Positions 8,344 to 17,640 are shown, numbered from the stretch's first letter. The stretch: DNA of 64,000 nucleotides from Chitinophaga sp. H8 (GCF_040567655.1 NZ_JBEXAC010000001.1:558001-622000), one strand, 5' to 3'. The notes: generated from the letters alone by a model not told the origin. A program made the numbers and translations.

Positions 8344-9171
8344 ATGAAACAATTACTTACAGGTCTTTTGTTACTGATCGCCGTTAGCGGCATGGCGCAG
8401 AAAGAAGGTAAATGGATACAACTGTTTAATGGAAAAGATCTGAAGGACTGGGATATCAAGATTAAGGGGCATGAGCTGAATGATAATTTTGGGAATACCT
8501 TCCGGGTAGAGGATGGCCTGTTGAAAGTGCGTTATGACCAGTATACCAACTTTGATGAGCAGTACGGGCATATTTTCTACAAACAAAATTTCTCTGCCTA
8601 CCTGCTGGTGGTAGAATACCGCTTTACCGGCGAACAGGTAGCGGGTGGTCCGGGATGGGCTTACCGTAACAGTGGCGTGATGCTGCACGGACAAACAGCT
8701 GCCAGCATGGGTAAAGACCAGGATTTTCCTATTTCCCTGGAAGAGCAATTGCTGGGTGGTAATGGAAAGAATCCACGCAATACTGCCAACCTCTGTACCC
8801 CTGGTACCAATGTGGTGATGAATGGTAAACTGATTACCGATCATTGTATCTCCTCTACTTCCAAAACCTATCATGGTGATCAGTGGGTAAGAGTCGCTGC
8901 ACTGGTACTGCGGGATTCTGTGATCAAACACATTGCTGGCACCGATACGGTGTTGGTATATCAACAACCGCAGATAGGCGGCGGGGCTGTGTCTAACTAT
9001 GACCCTGCAGTAAAACAGGATGGCAAGCTGCTTCGTGAAGGCTCTATTTCCCTGCAAAGTGAGAGCCACCCGGTAGAGTTCCGTAAAGTGGAATTATTTA
9101 ACCTGGAACCTTATATGGATGATCCTGCGAAGCTGGACCGCATCCTGAAGAAATTGCAAAAGAAAAAATAA
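8344..9171 (+). CDS. Secreted DUF1080 (3-keto-disaccharide hydrolase-like) protein
   Basis: An N-terminal signal peptide (LLTGLLLLIAVSGMAQ) is followed by a single DUF1080 domain, a concanavalin-like beta-sandwich. The characteristic opening WIQLFNGKDLKDWDIK lies at about residues 24-39, and YRNSGVMLHGQ and the late SESHPVEFRKVELFNLEP also fit. Some characterised DUF1080 members cleave 3-keto-glycosides; others are uncharacterised sugar-binding or hydrolase proteins, so the activity is only a family-level guess. It probably acts in the periplasm or on the outer surface. The gene stands alone and ends at a terminator shared with the convergent SnoaL-like gene. Confidence 0.85.
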   Translation: MKQLLTGLLLLIAVSGMAQKEGKWIQLFNGKDLKDWDIKIKGHELNDNFGNTFRVEDGLLKVRYDQYTNFDEQYGHIFYKQNFSAYLLVVEYRFTGEQVAGGPGWAYRNSGVMLHGQTAASMGKDQDFPISLEEQLLGGNGKNPRNTANLCTPGTNVVMNGKLITDHCISSTSKTYHGDQWVRVAALVLRDSVIKHIAGTDTVLVYQQPQIGGGAVSNYDPAVKQDGKLLREGSISLQSESHPVEFRKVELFNLEPYMDDPAKLDRILKKLQKKK

Positions 9172-9215
9172 AGTATAGCGGGTTATAAAATCGGCTGTGC
9201 ATAAAGTATATAAAA

Positions 9216-9250
9216 CAAGCGGGTGTATCAACGTATGATACGCCCGCTTG
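9216..9250. terminator. Bidirectional terminator (AGCGGGTRTATCA family)
   Basis: A 15-base stem (caagcgggtgtatca / tgatacgcccgcttg) with loop acgta and one mismatch lies between convergent genes. The minus-strand side has a TTTTAT tail. The arms nearly match those of the terminator at 34329-34364. Confidence 0.8.
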
Positions 9251-9293
9251 CATTTTGGCCGCTGATGGGATGTTCCCTTTTGAGGCTCTCCTG

Positions 9294-9734
9294 TTATTGG
9301 GGTAGTCTACAGGCATGAGCTGATCCGGTTAATGCTGCTTCCAGTGCAGCACCATCTATCTGCCCCCATTGTTCCCTGATCTTTCCATCCGCTATGCGGA
9401 AGAACCGGTATCCGCCGGTGGTGGCTATGATGCCGGTAGGGGCAATACCTCTCCATAAACCAATATGTGTCATCTCCATCCGTATCCGGATAATACTTTT
9501 ATCTCCCTCTGTTACCTGATCTTCAATAATAGTACGGTGTTTAAAAGAGCTGCTGGTCAGCGCAATCCATTGAAGTAATCCTTCCACACCGTTAGGGAGC
9601 GTAGTAGGAAGGGTGTGGTCAGTAAAATCAGGATGGAGGAAACTGGTTACTTTTTCCACGGCCCCCTCATTCCATATCGTGGAAATGTAGCTGTTGATAA
9701 GCTGTTTGATAGCATTGGTGGTCATCTTGTTCAT
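9294..9734 (-). CDS. SnoaL-like / ester cyclase family protein
   Basis: The 146-aa protein has the NTF2-like SnoaL layout: an N-terminal helix with YISTIWNEGAVEKVTSFLHPDFTDH, then strands including IRIRMEMTHIG and GGYRFFRIADGKIREQWGQID. Family members range from polyketide cyclases to uncharacterised small-molecule enzymes and stress proteins. A second ATG at 9725 would shorten it by three residues. It lies 64 bases downstream of the Crp/Fnr-like regulator on the same strand but has its own -7 match at 9748-9755, so both separate and joint transcription are possible. The regulator may control it. Confidence 0.8.
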   Translation of the reverse strand: MNKMTTNAIKQLINSYISTIWNEGAVEKVTSFLHPDFTDHTLPTTLPNGVEGLLQWIALTSSSFKHRTIIEDQVTEGDKSIIRIRMEMTHIGLWRGIAPTGIIATTGGYRFFRIADGKIREQWGQIDGAALEAALTGSAHACRLPQ

Positions 9735-9747
9735 TTTGATTACACCA

Positions 9748-9755
9748 CAAAACTA
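9748..9755 (-). promoter_or_regulatory. -7 promoter element of the SnoaL-like gene
   Basis: On the minus strand this reads TAGTTTTG, an exact TAnnTTTG match, 13 bases upstream of the ATG at 9734. Confidence 0.45.
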
Positions 9756-9797
9756 GCCGCTTTCAGAAGGGGAATCTGTGACGTGGGTCACAAAAGC

Positions 9798-10364
9798 TCA
9801 TCGCCGCCTGCGGATACGGCTGATGGTTTCCCTGGCAATACCCAGATAGCTGGCTAACTGGGATTGGGATATTCTTTGCAATAATGCGGGATAATGGGTT
9901 TCCATGTACAGATATCTTTCTTCCGGGGTGTATAGCCGGAACAGTTGGGCCTGCTCTTCCTGTTCGATGACCAGCCCTTCCAGCAGGTGTCTGCCAAAGG
10001 ATTCGAGTTCAGCGTACTGTTTGTACAGCAATACCAGGTCTTCTTTAGCTAACAACCATAGGTGGGTATCTTCCATAGCCTGGATATATTGTTCTGATGG
10101 CGTTATATTCCTGAGGCTTTTAAGATTGGTAGCAAAGTTGTTTTCCAGGTAAAAGGCAGTATTTATTTCTTTGCCATCCATTAGCGCATAAGCGCGCAGA
10201 CTCCCGATTTCAATAAACCCGATGTGCCGGCAGATTTTTCCTTCCTGTAAAAAGAACTGTTTCCGTTTTAAGCGTAGCAATTGTGCAGATGCCAGCAACA
10301 ATGCCTGTGCAGGGGCAGATAGTGGAAAAATTTGCTGTATGCGCCGGGCTAGTGTAGCTGACAT
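9798..10364 (-). CDS. Crp/Fnr family transcriptional regulator
   Basis: The 188-aa protein has an N-terminal cyclic-nucleotide-binding-like beta-roll: KRKQFFLQEGKICRHIGFIEIGSLRAY matches the usual opening of the domain, followed by TAFYLENNF. The C-terminal helix-turn-helix contains ISQSQLASYLGIARETISRIRRR. There is no FNR-type cysteine cluster, and the cAMP-contacting residues are not evident, so the effector is unknown. It resembles the many Bacteroidota Crp-like regulators that sit beside a small target gene; here that is the SnoaL-like gene downstream. A -7 match (TACCTTTG) lies upstream at 10385-10392. Confidence 0.87.
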   Translation of the reverse strand: MSATLARRIQQIFPLSAPAQALLLASAQLLRLKRKQFFLQEGKICRHIGFIEIGSLRAYALMDGKEINTAFYLENNFATNLKSLRNITPSEQYIQAMEDTHLWLLAKEDLVLLYKQYAELESFGRHLLEGLVIEQEEQAQLFRLYTPEERYLYMETHYPALLQRISQSQLASYLGIARETISRIRRRR

Positions 10365-10384
10365 GATTGCTGGAGGTTAAGCTA

Positions 10385-10392
10385 CAAAGGTA
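10385..10392 (-). promoter_or_regulatory. -7 promoter element of the Crp/Fnr gene
   Basis: On the minus strand this reads TACCTTTG, an exact TAnnTTTG match, 20 bases upstream of the ATG at 10364. Confidence 0.5.
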
Positions 10393-10485
10393 AGATTAGC
10401 ACTTTTGACTTATTATAATTTATTTTGCAGCTGCAATCTGTTACTTTACAGGGCTTATTATCTGAATCTATCGTAAACATAGTGT

Positions 10486-11718
10486 ATGGAAAACTGTACC
10501 ATTTATAGTCATGATGTGAATATGGACAAAGTGCTGACTGTTTTACAATCGCATTTTGACCAGTCGGCCATTAAGGTAAATGGAACAGCTGAGCAATGGG
10601 AAAGCGTGGTGGTGACCACTGGTAAAAAACTCTGGAAGCCAGGACAAACACTTACGCTCCGGTACCGGCAGCGGACAGTGCCGGGGTATCAGTTGCCTCC
10701 TTCCGGAGAAGCTATTGCAGAGAACCTCCGGGGCATGTATAATTATGTGGCAGGTATCCAGGCCGCTAACACAGGATTACAGGAATTGCTGCTGGCCAAG
10801 ATTGCGACTATTAATACAGAGCTTACTCTTATTGCAGATCCTGCTTTTACAGCACAGCATGCTGCGGTGATTATGCAGCTGGCAAAGGAAATGGATGCAT
10901 TTTTATTTTCCGGCAATAATGGTGTTTTCAAAACCGAAACACAGGGGTTCTGGGACCAGCAGGGAGATTTGTTGCTGGATACTACCGGGGCCTCTACTGC
11001 CGCAACACTTACTGTAAATATTGCGTCAGCATATTTTGATGATCATGCAGCGGTAAATACGCCTGCTCCGGATGCAACTGCCCGCAAAGCACGTAGTGAA
11101 GCGCAACTGAAAGCGATGGAAGTAAAGACCAACCGCTTTTTGCCGGTGGTTACCAATGAAGCTACTGTGGTGATACGCAGTGCCCGGGAAATTGCAGAAC
11201 GGCTGGTGGTATTGTCGGCCGTGAACAGTGTAGCGTTTAATCATTTTTCCGGGGCTGAAATAACCACCTACCTCCAAAAAAATAATTTATGGGAGCTTAC
11301 CACACCTAAAGAAAAAATATTCCTGGAGCATCCTAAAGAAGCCGATAAAATGCGGGAAACCTGGAAGTGTGAAGGCATCTGGGTGTTATTGTGGGCATTG
11401 AAAAAATTATCTGCTATCGGGGCTATGGATGCATTGGCTAACCTGGACATGATAGCGGCGGAAGATTATCCTTTCCGGGGGCTGGAAGGCAATCCGGCGG
11501 CTTATATAGCTGCTGCGGGAGATATGCGCAGCAGTGCAGAGATCCTGGATGCAAATGATCTGTATTACCGGGCCGACTGGGCCTGTGTGGATGCCCGTAT
11601 CAAAGGTACCGGGATAGAAGTGTTACATCCAGGCATTGTTTATGAAAGGCATTATGCTCTCAACTGGCTGATCAGTTATCATGAGCAGCCATGGGATGAG
11701 GTGTCCTGTGATACCTGA
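10486..11718 (+). CDS. DUF4272 domain-containing protein
   Basis: The 410-aa cytosolic protein (no signal peptide, no membrane segment) has an N-terminal region of about 210 residues I cannot assign. A DUF4272 domain covers the C-terminal half: RSAREIAERLVVLSAVNSVAF, then EKIFLEHP, then WKCEGIWVLLWALKKL, and DLYYRADWACVDARI near the end. The molecular function of DUF4272 is unknown. It is divergent from the Crp/Fnr regulator with a 121-base gap and convergent with the metal efflux operon, with no functional clue from either side. Confidence 0.75.
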   Translation: MENCTIYSHDVNMDKVLTVLQSHFDQSAIKVNGTAEQWESVVVTTGKKLWKPGQTLTLRYRQRTVPGYQLPPSGEAIAENLRGMYNYVAGIQAANTGLQELLLAKIATINTELTLIADPAFTAQHAAVIMQLAKEMDAFLFSGNNGVFKTETQGFWDQQGDLLLDTTGASTAATLTVNIASAYFDDHAAVNTPAPDATARKARSEAQLKAMEVKTNRFLPVVTNEATVVIRSAREIAERLVVLSAVNSVAFNHFSGAEITTYLQKNNLWELTTPKEKIFLEHPKEADKMRETWKCEGIWVLLWALKKLSAIGAMDALANLDMIAAEDYPFRGLEGNPAAYIAAAGDMRSSAEILDANDLYYRADWACVDARIKGTGIEVLHPGIVYERHYALNWLISYHEQPWDEVSCDT

Positions 11719-11741
11719 TCAAGGGGGAAGCCCATCTTTAT

Positions 11742-14700
11742 TTATTGATCATCATCTGCAGGTGTTAGCTGCGGTGGTGTGCCATGCATATGATCGCTGT
11801 TGGCCTGTGATCTTTTTTCCAGCCAGTAATACAGCGGTGGGATCACTACCGGTGTAAATAATAGGGTAAATGTTAATCCTCCTATGATTACAGTAGCCAG
11901 CGGTCTTTGCACATCAGAACCGATACCGGTGCTCAGTGCCGCCGGAACAAGGCCAATGATGGCTACCACGAGCATCATCATGATGGCCCGGAACTGGTCT
12001 ACCGCTACTTTTTGCACCGAGGCCCGCAGGGTGAGGGGCGATTTATACATTTCCCGGTTCAGCGCAGAAACAAGTAATACCCCCGCCATTACAGAAATAC
12101 CGAAGATAGACACGAATCCAACGCCACCGGAAACATTAAAATGATATCCCCTGATAAATAAAGCGGTGATGCCTCCTGCCAGGGCCACCAGGATACAGCT
12201 CATGGTAACAAAGGTTTGTTTCATGCTTTTAAAAAGCATAAACAGGAACACAAATACGATCACGATGGTGAGCGGAATAGTGAGCGACAGTTGTTTGCCT
12301 GCCCGTTCCAGGTTTTCATACTGGCCACCGTAAATAATGTCATATCCTTTAGGGATGCGGATCTGCCGGTTTATCTTTTTCTGTAGTTCGGCAACAAAAG
12401 AGCCCTGGTCGCGTCCGCGAACGTTGGTGCGCACCGTGATCATCCGTTTGCCATCGATACGGTAGATATTTGTTTGGCCGTCTATGAACCGGATGTCTGC
12501 CAGTTGTTCCATAGGGATTAATGCACCAGTGGAAGAAGGTATCTGCAGGTTGCTGATGGCTTCCGGTGTGTTCCGGTAATCCGGCAGGTAACGGATCACG
12601 ATGTCGTAACGTTTGGTGCCGTCGTAGAGCGTGCCAATGGTTTTGCCGCCGATGGCAGCTTCGATCATGCCTTGTATGTCGCTCACGTTGATGCCGAAGC
12701 GTGCGGCATTTTCCCGGTTAATATTGATAGCCAGTTGTGCCTGCGTACCTTCCTGTTCTATATTCACTGAAGCTGCACCGGAGGTAGCTTTTACGATGGT
12801 GGCAATACTGTCGGCTTTCCGGCGCATCATGGCCAGATCATCCCCCACCACGGAGATGGCCAGATCAGCGGCGCTACCGGTTACTATTTCCATGACCTGG
12901 TCTATGATCGGCTGACCGGAATTGAAGGAGGCTCCCGGAATATTTCTTTCCAGATCGCTTTGTATCCTACTTACCAGTTCTTTTTTGGAGATGGTATCGC
13001 TCCACTGTTTATAATCTTTTAGCCCGATCAGTATTTCTGTACGGTTGGTAGGGAAGGGGTCTGTACCATCATCGTTGCGCCCCGTTTGGGTAATGATAAA
13101 TTTTACTGGCGGATACCGGGAGGCGATCTCACGGATCTTCGGTGCTATTTTGGCGTTTTCCTGTATGGTAACCCCTGCGGGCAGAAAGGCCCGCATAAAG
13201 ATGGACCCCTCATCCAGCTCCGGCAGGAATTCTGTGCCCAGTTTGGCTCCCAGCGAAATGAGCAGTAGTACAAAGATGCCCGCAATCAGCACCGTTTGTT
13301 TATGAAAACGCAGAAAGAAGTTTAGTGAATTTTTATACCACCGTTCAAAAAAATCAAGGATGGGATTCCGGTGAGCTTTCATCGGTTTGTCGGCTGAAAG
13401 CGCTTTTTTATAAGCAAAGGAAATCAGTACGGGAATGAGCGATAAGGCGCAGATCATAGACCCTATTACTGCAAAGGCCAGGGTGAGTGCCATCGGGGAA
13501 AAGAGCTTGCCTTCCACCCTTGTCATCAGCAGGATAGGAGTATAGGCCAGTATAATAATGGTCACGGAGAAAAAGATTTCCCTGCCCACTTCCTGTGCGG
13601 CCGACATAGTAATACCGATGATACCACTCTTTTTTTCCAGTTCGGTGGCATTCCGGTACCGGCGGATCAGGTGTTCCGCCATTACACAGGCCCCATCCAC
13701 GATAATACCGAAGTCGATCGCCCCCAACGATAACAGGTTGGCAGGAATGCCCGTGAGCCGCATCAGGATAAATGCAAAAAGCAGGGCAAAAGGGATCGTG
13801 GCAGTTACTACCAGTGCGGAGCGGATACTGCCCAGGAAGAACACCAGGATGATGATCACGATACTGACTCCCATGAAAAGGGTGTGCGACACCGTTTCCA
13901 GCGAGTGGTCTATCAGGAAGCTCCGGTCGTATAATACCCGCAGGGTAACGCCTTCGGGTAGGGATGTGCTGGTAATATCTTCAATTTTGGCCTTTAAAGT
14001 TTTTAATACTTCACTTGGGTTTTCGCCCCTGCGCAGCAGGATGATGCCTTCCGGTGATCCTATTTTGTCAATACCTGCATCAGGAACGGCATAGCCAAGT
14101 ACGCCTGCGGGTGGTGGAGGTGTTATTTCTACGGTAGCTACATCGCGAATGTATACCGGCGTACCGTTGACGGCGGTTAGCACAATGTTCTGGATATCTT
14201 TTTCAGATTTAACACTGCCCAGCCCACGTACGGCAAATCCTTGTCCACCGCGTGCTATAACATTTCCACCGGTGTTCTGGTTGTTCTTGCCTACAGCATC
14301 CATCACCGCCTGCAGCGTAAGGTTGTATTTACGTAGTTTATCCGGGGACGTTAGGATGTGGAATTGTTTAAGCGGGCCGCCAAAATTGGTCACATCTGCG
14401 ATGCCTGGTACCTGTAAGATGGCTGGTCTGATTACCCAGTCCTGTAAGTCCCGGAGCTGCATAAGGGTGAAATTGGGAGGTGCTTCTACCACATAACGGT
14501 ATATTTCCCCCACTGCAGTGGTAAGAGGGGCCAGCTGTGGGGTAACGCCATCCGGCAGCTCTACGGAAGACAACCGTTCTATCACCTGCTGCCTGGCAAA
14601 ATAGTCGTCTGTGCCATCCTGGAAGGTGAGCTGTACTACAGATAAACCAAAGATGGTACGGCTTCGCCTGTCTAATACCCGTGGTACGTTATTGAGTGCC

Positions 14701-14912
14701 CTTTCCAAAGGGATGGTTACCTGTTGCTCTACTTCTTCAGCCGCCCTGCCATCGTAAGGGGCTACTATAATTACGTTGGTATCGGCAATATCCGGATAGG
14801 CTTCAATCTTCAACTGGGTAAAGCACCAGTAGCCGAGTACGGATAATACAATGGCTGCTATAATAACTGCCCAGCGGTTACGTAAAGAAAACAAAAGGAG
14901 ATTACGGATCAT
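11742..14912 (-). CDS. CzcA-type heavy-metal efflux RND pump
   Basis: At 1056 aa this is a full RND transporter with two sets of six membrane helices and large periplasmic loops. The helix 4 signature IDFGIIVDGACVMAEH carries the acidic residues of the proton relay. The DFG-x2-VDGA form is the one found in divalent-cation pumps (Zn/Co/Cd/Ni, Czc type) rather than the Cu/Ag CusA form. The N-terminus (LRNRWAVIIAAIVLSVLGYW) is typical. It is the last gene of a four-gene operon, and its ATG overlaps the stop of the DUF190 gene by four bases, implying translational coupling. The exact metal cannot be fixed from sequence. Confidence 0.92.
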   Translation of the reverse strand: MIRNLLLFSLRNRWAVIIAAIVLSVLGYWCFTQLKIEAYPDIADTNVIIVAPYDGRAAEEVEQQVTIPLERALNNVPRVLDRRSRTIFGLSVVQLTFQDGTDDYFARQQVIERLSSVELPDGVTPQLAPLTTAVGEIYRYVVEAPPNFTLMQLRDLQDWVIRPAILQVPGIADVTNFGGPLKQFHILTSPDKLRKYNLTLQAVMDAVGKNNQNTGGNVIARGGQGFAVRGLGSVKSEKDIQNIVLTAVNGTPVYIRDVATVEITPPPPAGVLGYAVPDAGIDKIGSPEGIILLRRGENPSEVLKTLKAKIEDITSTSLPEGVTLRVLYDRSFLIDHSLETVSHTLFMGVSIVIIILVFFLGSIRSALVVTATIPFALLFAFILMRLTGIPANLLSLGAIDFGIIVDGACVMAEHLIRRYRNATELEKKSGIIGITMSAAQEVGREIFFSVTIIILAYTPILLMTRVEGKLFSPMALTLAFAVIGSMICALSLIPVLISFAYKKALSADKPMKAHRNPILDFFERWYKNSLNFFLRFHKQTVLIAGIFVLLLISLGAKLGTEFLPELDEGSIFMRAFLPAGVTIQENAKIAPKIREIASRYPPVKFIITQTGRNDDGTDPFPTNRTEILIGLKDYKQWSDTISKKELVSRIQSDLERNIPGASFNSGQPIIDQVMEIVTGSAADLAISVVGDDLAMMRRKADSIATIVKATSGAASVNIEQEGTQAQLAININRENAARFGINVSDIQGMIEAAIGGKTIGTLYDGTKRYDIVIRYLPDYRNTPEAISNLQIPSSTGALIPMEQLADIRFIDGQTNIYRIDGKRMITVRTNVRGRDQGSFVAELQKKINRQIRIPKGYDIIYGGQYENLERAGKQLSLTIPLTIVIVFVFLFMLFKSMKQTFVTMSCILVALAGGITALFIRGYHFNVSGGVGFVSIFGISVMAGVLLVSALNREMYKSPLTLRASVQKVAVDQFRAIMMMLVVAIIGLVPAALSTGIGSDVQRPLATVIIGGLTFTLLFTPVVIPPLYYWLEKRSQANSDHMHGTPPQLTPADDDQ

Positions 14913-15214
14913 GCTTCAAAAGAATCTACTTCGTGAGTAATTATAAAACCACCTTTGTAGGTAACCCGGAGTTGTTTCAATACGTCCAGCACTTTGGCGG
15001 CATCATCTATAAAGGTGATCATGATCGGTGGGTCATCAAATGAAAAGATCAGGTCGGGCCGCTTCATTTGCTGGTTGGCGCCAAATCCCATCATGCCTTT
15101 ATATGCAGTAGCTCCCTTGATCTGGTGCAGCAGCAGGAATTGCATAATGTATTCGTATAAGGGGCGATCCTCCTGCAGATCGTTTTTGTCGATAAAGATC
15201 TGTGCCTGTAGCAT
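14909..15214 (-). CDS. DUF190 (PII-like) protein in the metal efflux operon
   Basis: This 101-aa protein matches DUF190 (COG1993), a ferredoxin-like fold family related in structure to PII signal proteins. The pattern LYEYIMQFLLLHQIKGATAYKGMMGFG followed by PIMITFIDDAAKVLDVL is characteristic. PII-like proteins bind small molecules or metals and regulate transporters by contact, so a role in controlling the adjacent RND pump is an inference from family and position. It lies 11 bases after the adaptor gene and overlaps the CzcA start by four bases, so it should be made together with the pump. Confidence 0.8.
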   Translation of the reverse strand: MLQAQIFIDKNDLQEDRPLYEYIMQFLLLHQIKGATAYKGMMGFGANQQMKRPDLIFSFDDPPIMITFIDDAAKVLDVLKQLRVTYKGGFIITHEVDSFEA

Positions 15215-15225
15215 AATGCAGCATT

Positions 15226-16287
15226 TTAATATCCGAATGAAATTCCTTTCAGTTCCATGGCGCCCTCAATTACTACCTGGTCGCCTTCCTGTATGCCGTT
15301 GTAAACAATAAACCGGTCATTTATCTGTGCGCCGGTCAGTACTTCCCGGCGGCTGAACTGGCGGTCGCCACTCTTTACAAAGACGTAGTTTTTTCCCTGT
15401 ACGGTGATCACTGCCTCTTTGGGTACTGATAAACTATTGCCTTCATTTACACCAAATTTCACCATGGCATACATCCCGGCACGTAACTGTTTATTGTTAT
15501 CGTTTATACCTATACGTAATTTTACCATTCTGGTGATGTTGTCCACTACTTCACCTATATCTTCGATTGTACCGGTAAAGGATTGGTTGGGGTAGGAGGT
15601 GAAATGCAGGGTACAGTTGTTGCCTTCTTTAACTTTGGTAACCTGGTTTTCCGGCATGTCGCATATCACCCATACTTTGTTCAGGGGAGCGTGTGCCAGC
15701 GCCTGCGGGTCAAAGCCTGCCAGTTTTAATCTTGATTCATGCTCTATGATAGCTGTTTTTTCATTGGCCAGTTCGGTTTGAGCTACTTCCATATCTGTTT
15801 GTGCGCTGATCACATCTGTTTTGGCATCAGATACGTCTTTGCCCGTACCGGCGCCGTGATTGGCCAGGTCCTGGAACCGCGCCAGCTCAATCTTTTTCTG
15901 ATTGACGATGGCATTCTTTTGCTGGATAATACCCGCTTTTTGCCGGATATTGATAATATGCTGAAGTAGTTCTGTATAGTTGGCCGTGAGGTCGGCATTA
16001 TCAAACAACACCAGGTTCTGCCCGGAAGCATCGATGGCCTTTACCACGGTAGCCACTACTCTGGCCGGTGCTGTAAGCATGGCATTAAGGTCACTTTTTC
16101 CTGCCGGAACGGTTTTAAAATAACTCAGGGTAAGGCTATCGGGGGGAAACAGGATGCTACGTCCACTGTCCTGCAGGGTAGGTTTATCCGACACCGGCGC
16201 CGCTTGTTTTTGTTCCCGTGATCCGCAGGAAATCATCACACCCGCTGTTATGGTGGCGATCAGTACACTATTTATTATTCTTTTCAT
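15226..16287 (-). CDS. Periplasmic adaptor subunit of RND efflux pump (CzcB/CusB-like)
   Basis: The 353-aa membrane fusion protein begins with a lipoprotein signal (ITAGVMISCGS). The order barrel-sandwich, coiled coil, barrel-sandwich is visible. The helical hairpin covers roughly residues 105-190 (KNAIVNQKKIELARFQDL to ELANEKTAIIEHESRLKLAG). The beta-barrel region (LHFTSYPNQSFTGTIEDIGEVVDNITRMVKLRI) and a membrane-proximal domain follow. It links the inner-membrane pump to the TolC-like channel. It lies nine bases downstream of the TolC gene and 11 bases upstream of the DUF190 gene. Confidence 0.9.
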   Translation of the reverse strand: MKRIINSVLIATITAGVMISCGSREQKQAAPVSDKPTLQDSGRSILFPPDSLTLSYFKTVPAGKSDLNAMLTAPARVVATVVKAIDASGQNLVLFDNADLTANYTELLQHIINIRQKAGIIQQKNAIVNQKKIELARFQDLANHGAGTGKDVSDAKTDVISAQTDMEVAQTELANEKTAIIEHESRLKLAGFDPQALAHAPLNKVWVICDMPENQVTKVKEGNNCTLHFTSYPNQSFTGTIEDIGEVVDNITRMVKLRIGINDNNKQLRAGMYAMVKFGVNEGNSLSVPKEAVITVQGKNYVFVKSGDRQFSRREVLTGAQINDRFIVYNGIQEGDQVVIEGAMELKGISFGY

Positions 16288-16295
16288 CTGAATAA

Positions 16296-17543
16296 TTAGA
16301 GTTGATTGATTAATCCGGTTACGTATAATAATTGGAGATAGCTCCTGCGATAATCGTATAAGGCGGTGTAATACATTTTCTGTGTATCAAACCAGGTGCG
16401 TTCTGCTTCCAGAAAATCGATGATGGTGGTACCGCCACGGGCATAAGCGTATTTGACGGCCGTCAGCACCTGGGTAGATTTAGATAGAATAGCATCGTAC
16501 TTCCTGATAGCTTCCTTATTCAGCTCATAGGTATGGAAGGTGGTTTGTACATCCGTTTGTACCTGTTGTCTGATCGCGGAAAGCGCTTGTTCCGATTGCT
16601 GCAGCTGAAACCTGGACTTTTTAATCTCTCCCTGGTTACGGCTGAAAAAAGGAAGATCGATGGTACCAAAGAAGCCGAAGTATGGAACGGTATTCTGGGG
16701 GTTATAGATCAGTCCGAGTTCCGGATTGGGGATGGCCAGTGCCTTTTGCAACTTCACATTACTTTTGGCGGCTGCTATGGTGTGGGTAGCTACCTGTATA
16801 TCCGGGCGCCGGGTATAGGAAATGGCCAGGAGGCTATCCAGCTGTTCTGTTACAACCAGCGTTATAACGGGATCGCTGGTATCGATGGATACAGGTGCCA
16901 TGCTGCCTGTGAGCAGTTGCAGGTTTTGTATTTCATTCTGATAGGCCTGGCTGGCCTGCTGTAGTTGCAGCTGGTATTGCTCTGCCAGGAGTTGGGTTCT
17001 GGCCAGGTCACTTTCGCTGATCACCTGGTTGCGGAGTCTTATCTGTTGGATGGCCACCAGGCTGTCGATATTGGTTTTAGCTTCCTGTACCAGATCAAGG
17101 TTCATTTTATTATACCATACATCCACCCATTTGTTGCCGGTTTCCAGTAATACCATTACCTCGGTAGTGGCATAATTTTTTTCCGTGACACTTACATTTT
17201 TGCCGGCTACCTCCTGTTTATATTTACGTTGGTTGGCCAGCTGGAACTGTTTGGTTACCTGCCACCATACCTGTCTGTTGTGCGCATTCTGAAACTTTGT
17301 GCCGGTTGCAAAATACCGGTCGTTCATCAGTTGCAGGGTTTGGTTGTTCAAAACAGGATTGGGCCGTAACCCGGCAGTAACCACATCGCTTTGGGCTATA
17401 TTCAGGTTCAGTTTTTCCGGCTGTAAAAATGGATTGTTTTGTTGGGCTGCATGCAAGGCCTGTTTCAGGGTTATCCCGTTTTGTGCATACAGGCTGCACG
17501 ATAAGGGAAGTACACAACAGATCAGAAAAGCTTTTTTCAGCAT
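16296..17543 (-). CDS. TolC family outer membrane efflux channel (CzcC-like)
   Basis: The 415-aa product has a signal peptide ending SLYAQ and two OEP-type repeats rich in long helices: LKQALHAAQQNNPFLQPEKLN opens the first repeat, and VTEQLDSLLAISYTRRPDIQVATHTI opens the second. The C-terminal EAERTWFDTQKMYYTALYDYRRSYLQLLYVTG is a usual ending. It forms the outer-membrane exit duct. It is the first gene of the efflux operon, so operon control should act upstream of 17543. The most visible feature there is the inverted pair TTCACAT / ATGTGAA at 17608-17640. Confidence 0.9.
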   Translation of the reverse strand: MLKKAFLICCVLPLSCSLYAQNGITLKQALHAAQQNNPFLQPEKLNLNIAQSDVVTAGLRPNPVLNNQTLQLMNDRYFATGTKFQNAHNRQVWWQVTKQFQLANQRKYKQEVAGKNVSVTEKNYATTEVMVLLETGNKWVDVWYNKMNLDLVQEAKTNIDSLVAIQQIRLRNQVISESDLARTQLLAEQYQLQLQQASQAYQNEIQNLQLLTGSMAPVSIDTSDPVITLVVTEQLDSLLAISYTRRPDIQVATHTIAAAKSNVKLQKALAIPNPELGLIYNPQNTVPYFGFFGTIDLPFFSRNQGEIKKSRFQLQQSEQALSAIRQQVQTDVQTTFHTYELNKEAIRKYDAILSKSTQVLTAVKYAYARGGTTIIDFLEAERTWFDTQKMYYTALYDYRRSYLQLLYVTGLINQL

Positions 17544-17607
17544 ACCTGTTTATTCCGGTTTTATAGTTAAAAACATAAAACGATTATTCCAAGGTAGGGG
17601 GGGCCGC

Positions 17608-17640
17608 TTCACATATTTAAATGTACGGCTAAAATGTGAA
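17608..17640. promoter_or_regulatory. Possible operator upstream of the metal efflux operon
   Basis: TTCACAT (17608-17614) and ATGTGAA (17634-17640) form an inverted repeat with a 19-base spacer; a self-complementary ATTTAAAT lies inside it. The spacing and location would suit a dimeric regulator. No regulator gene lies beside it. Confidence 0.3.

Noticed and set aside
13558..14094. 178-codon plus-strand frame within the metal pump gene
   Set aside because: The czcA gene on the opposite strand has clear motifs in exactly this interval; the frame is a shadow.
11742..14912. CusA (copper/silver) assignment for the RND pump
   Set aside because: The helix 4 signature is DFGIIVDGA, the divalent-cation form; the Cu/Ag signature differs. 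A specific metal is still not assigned.
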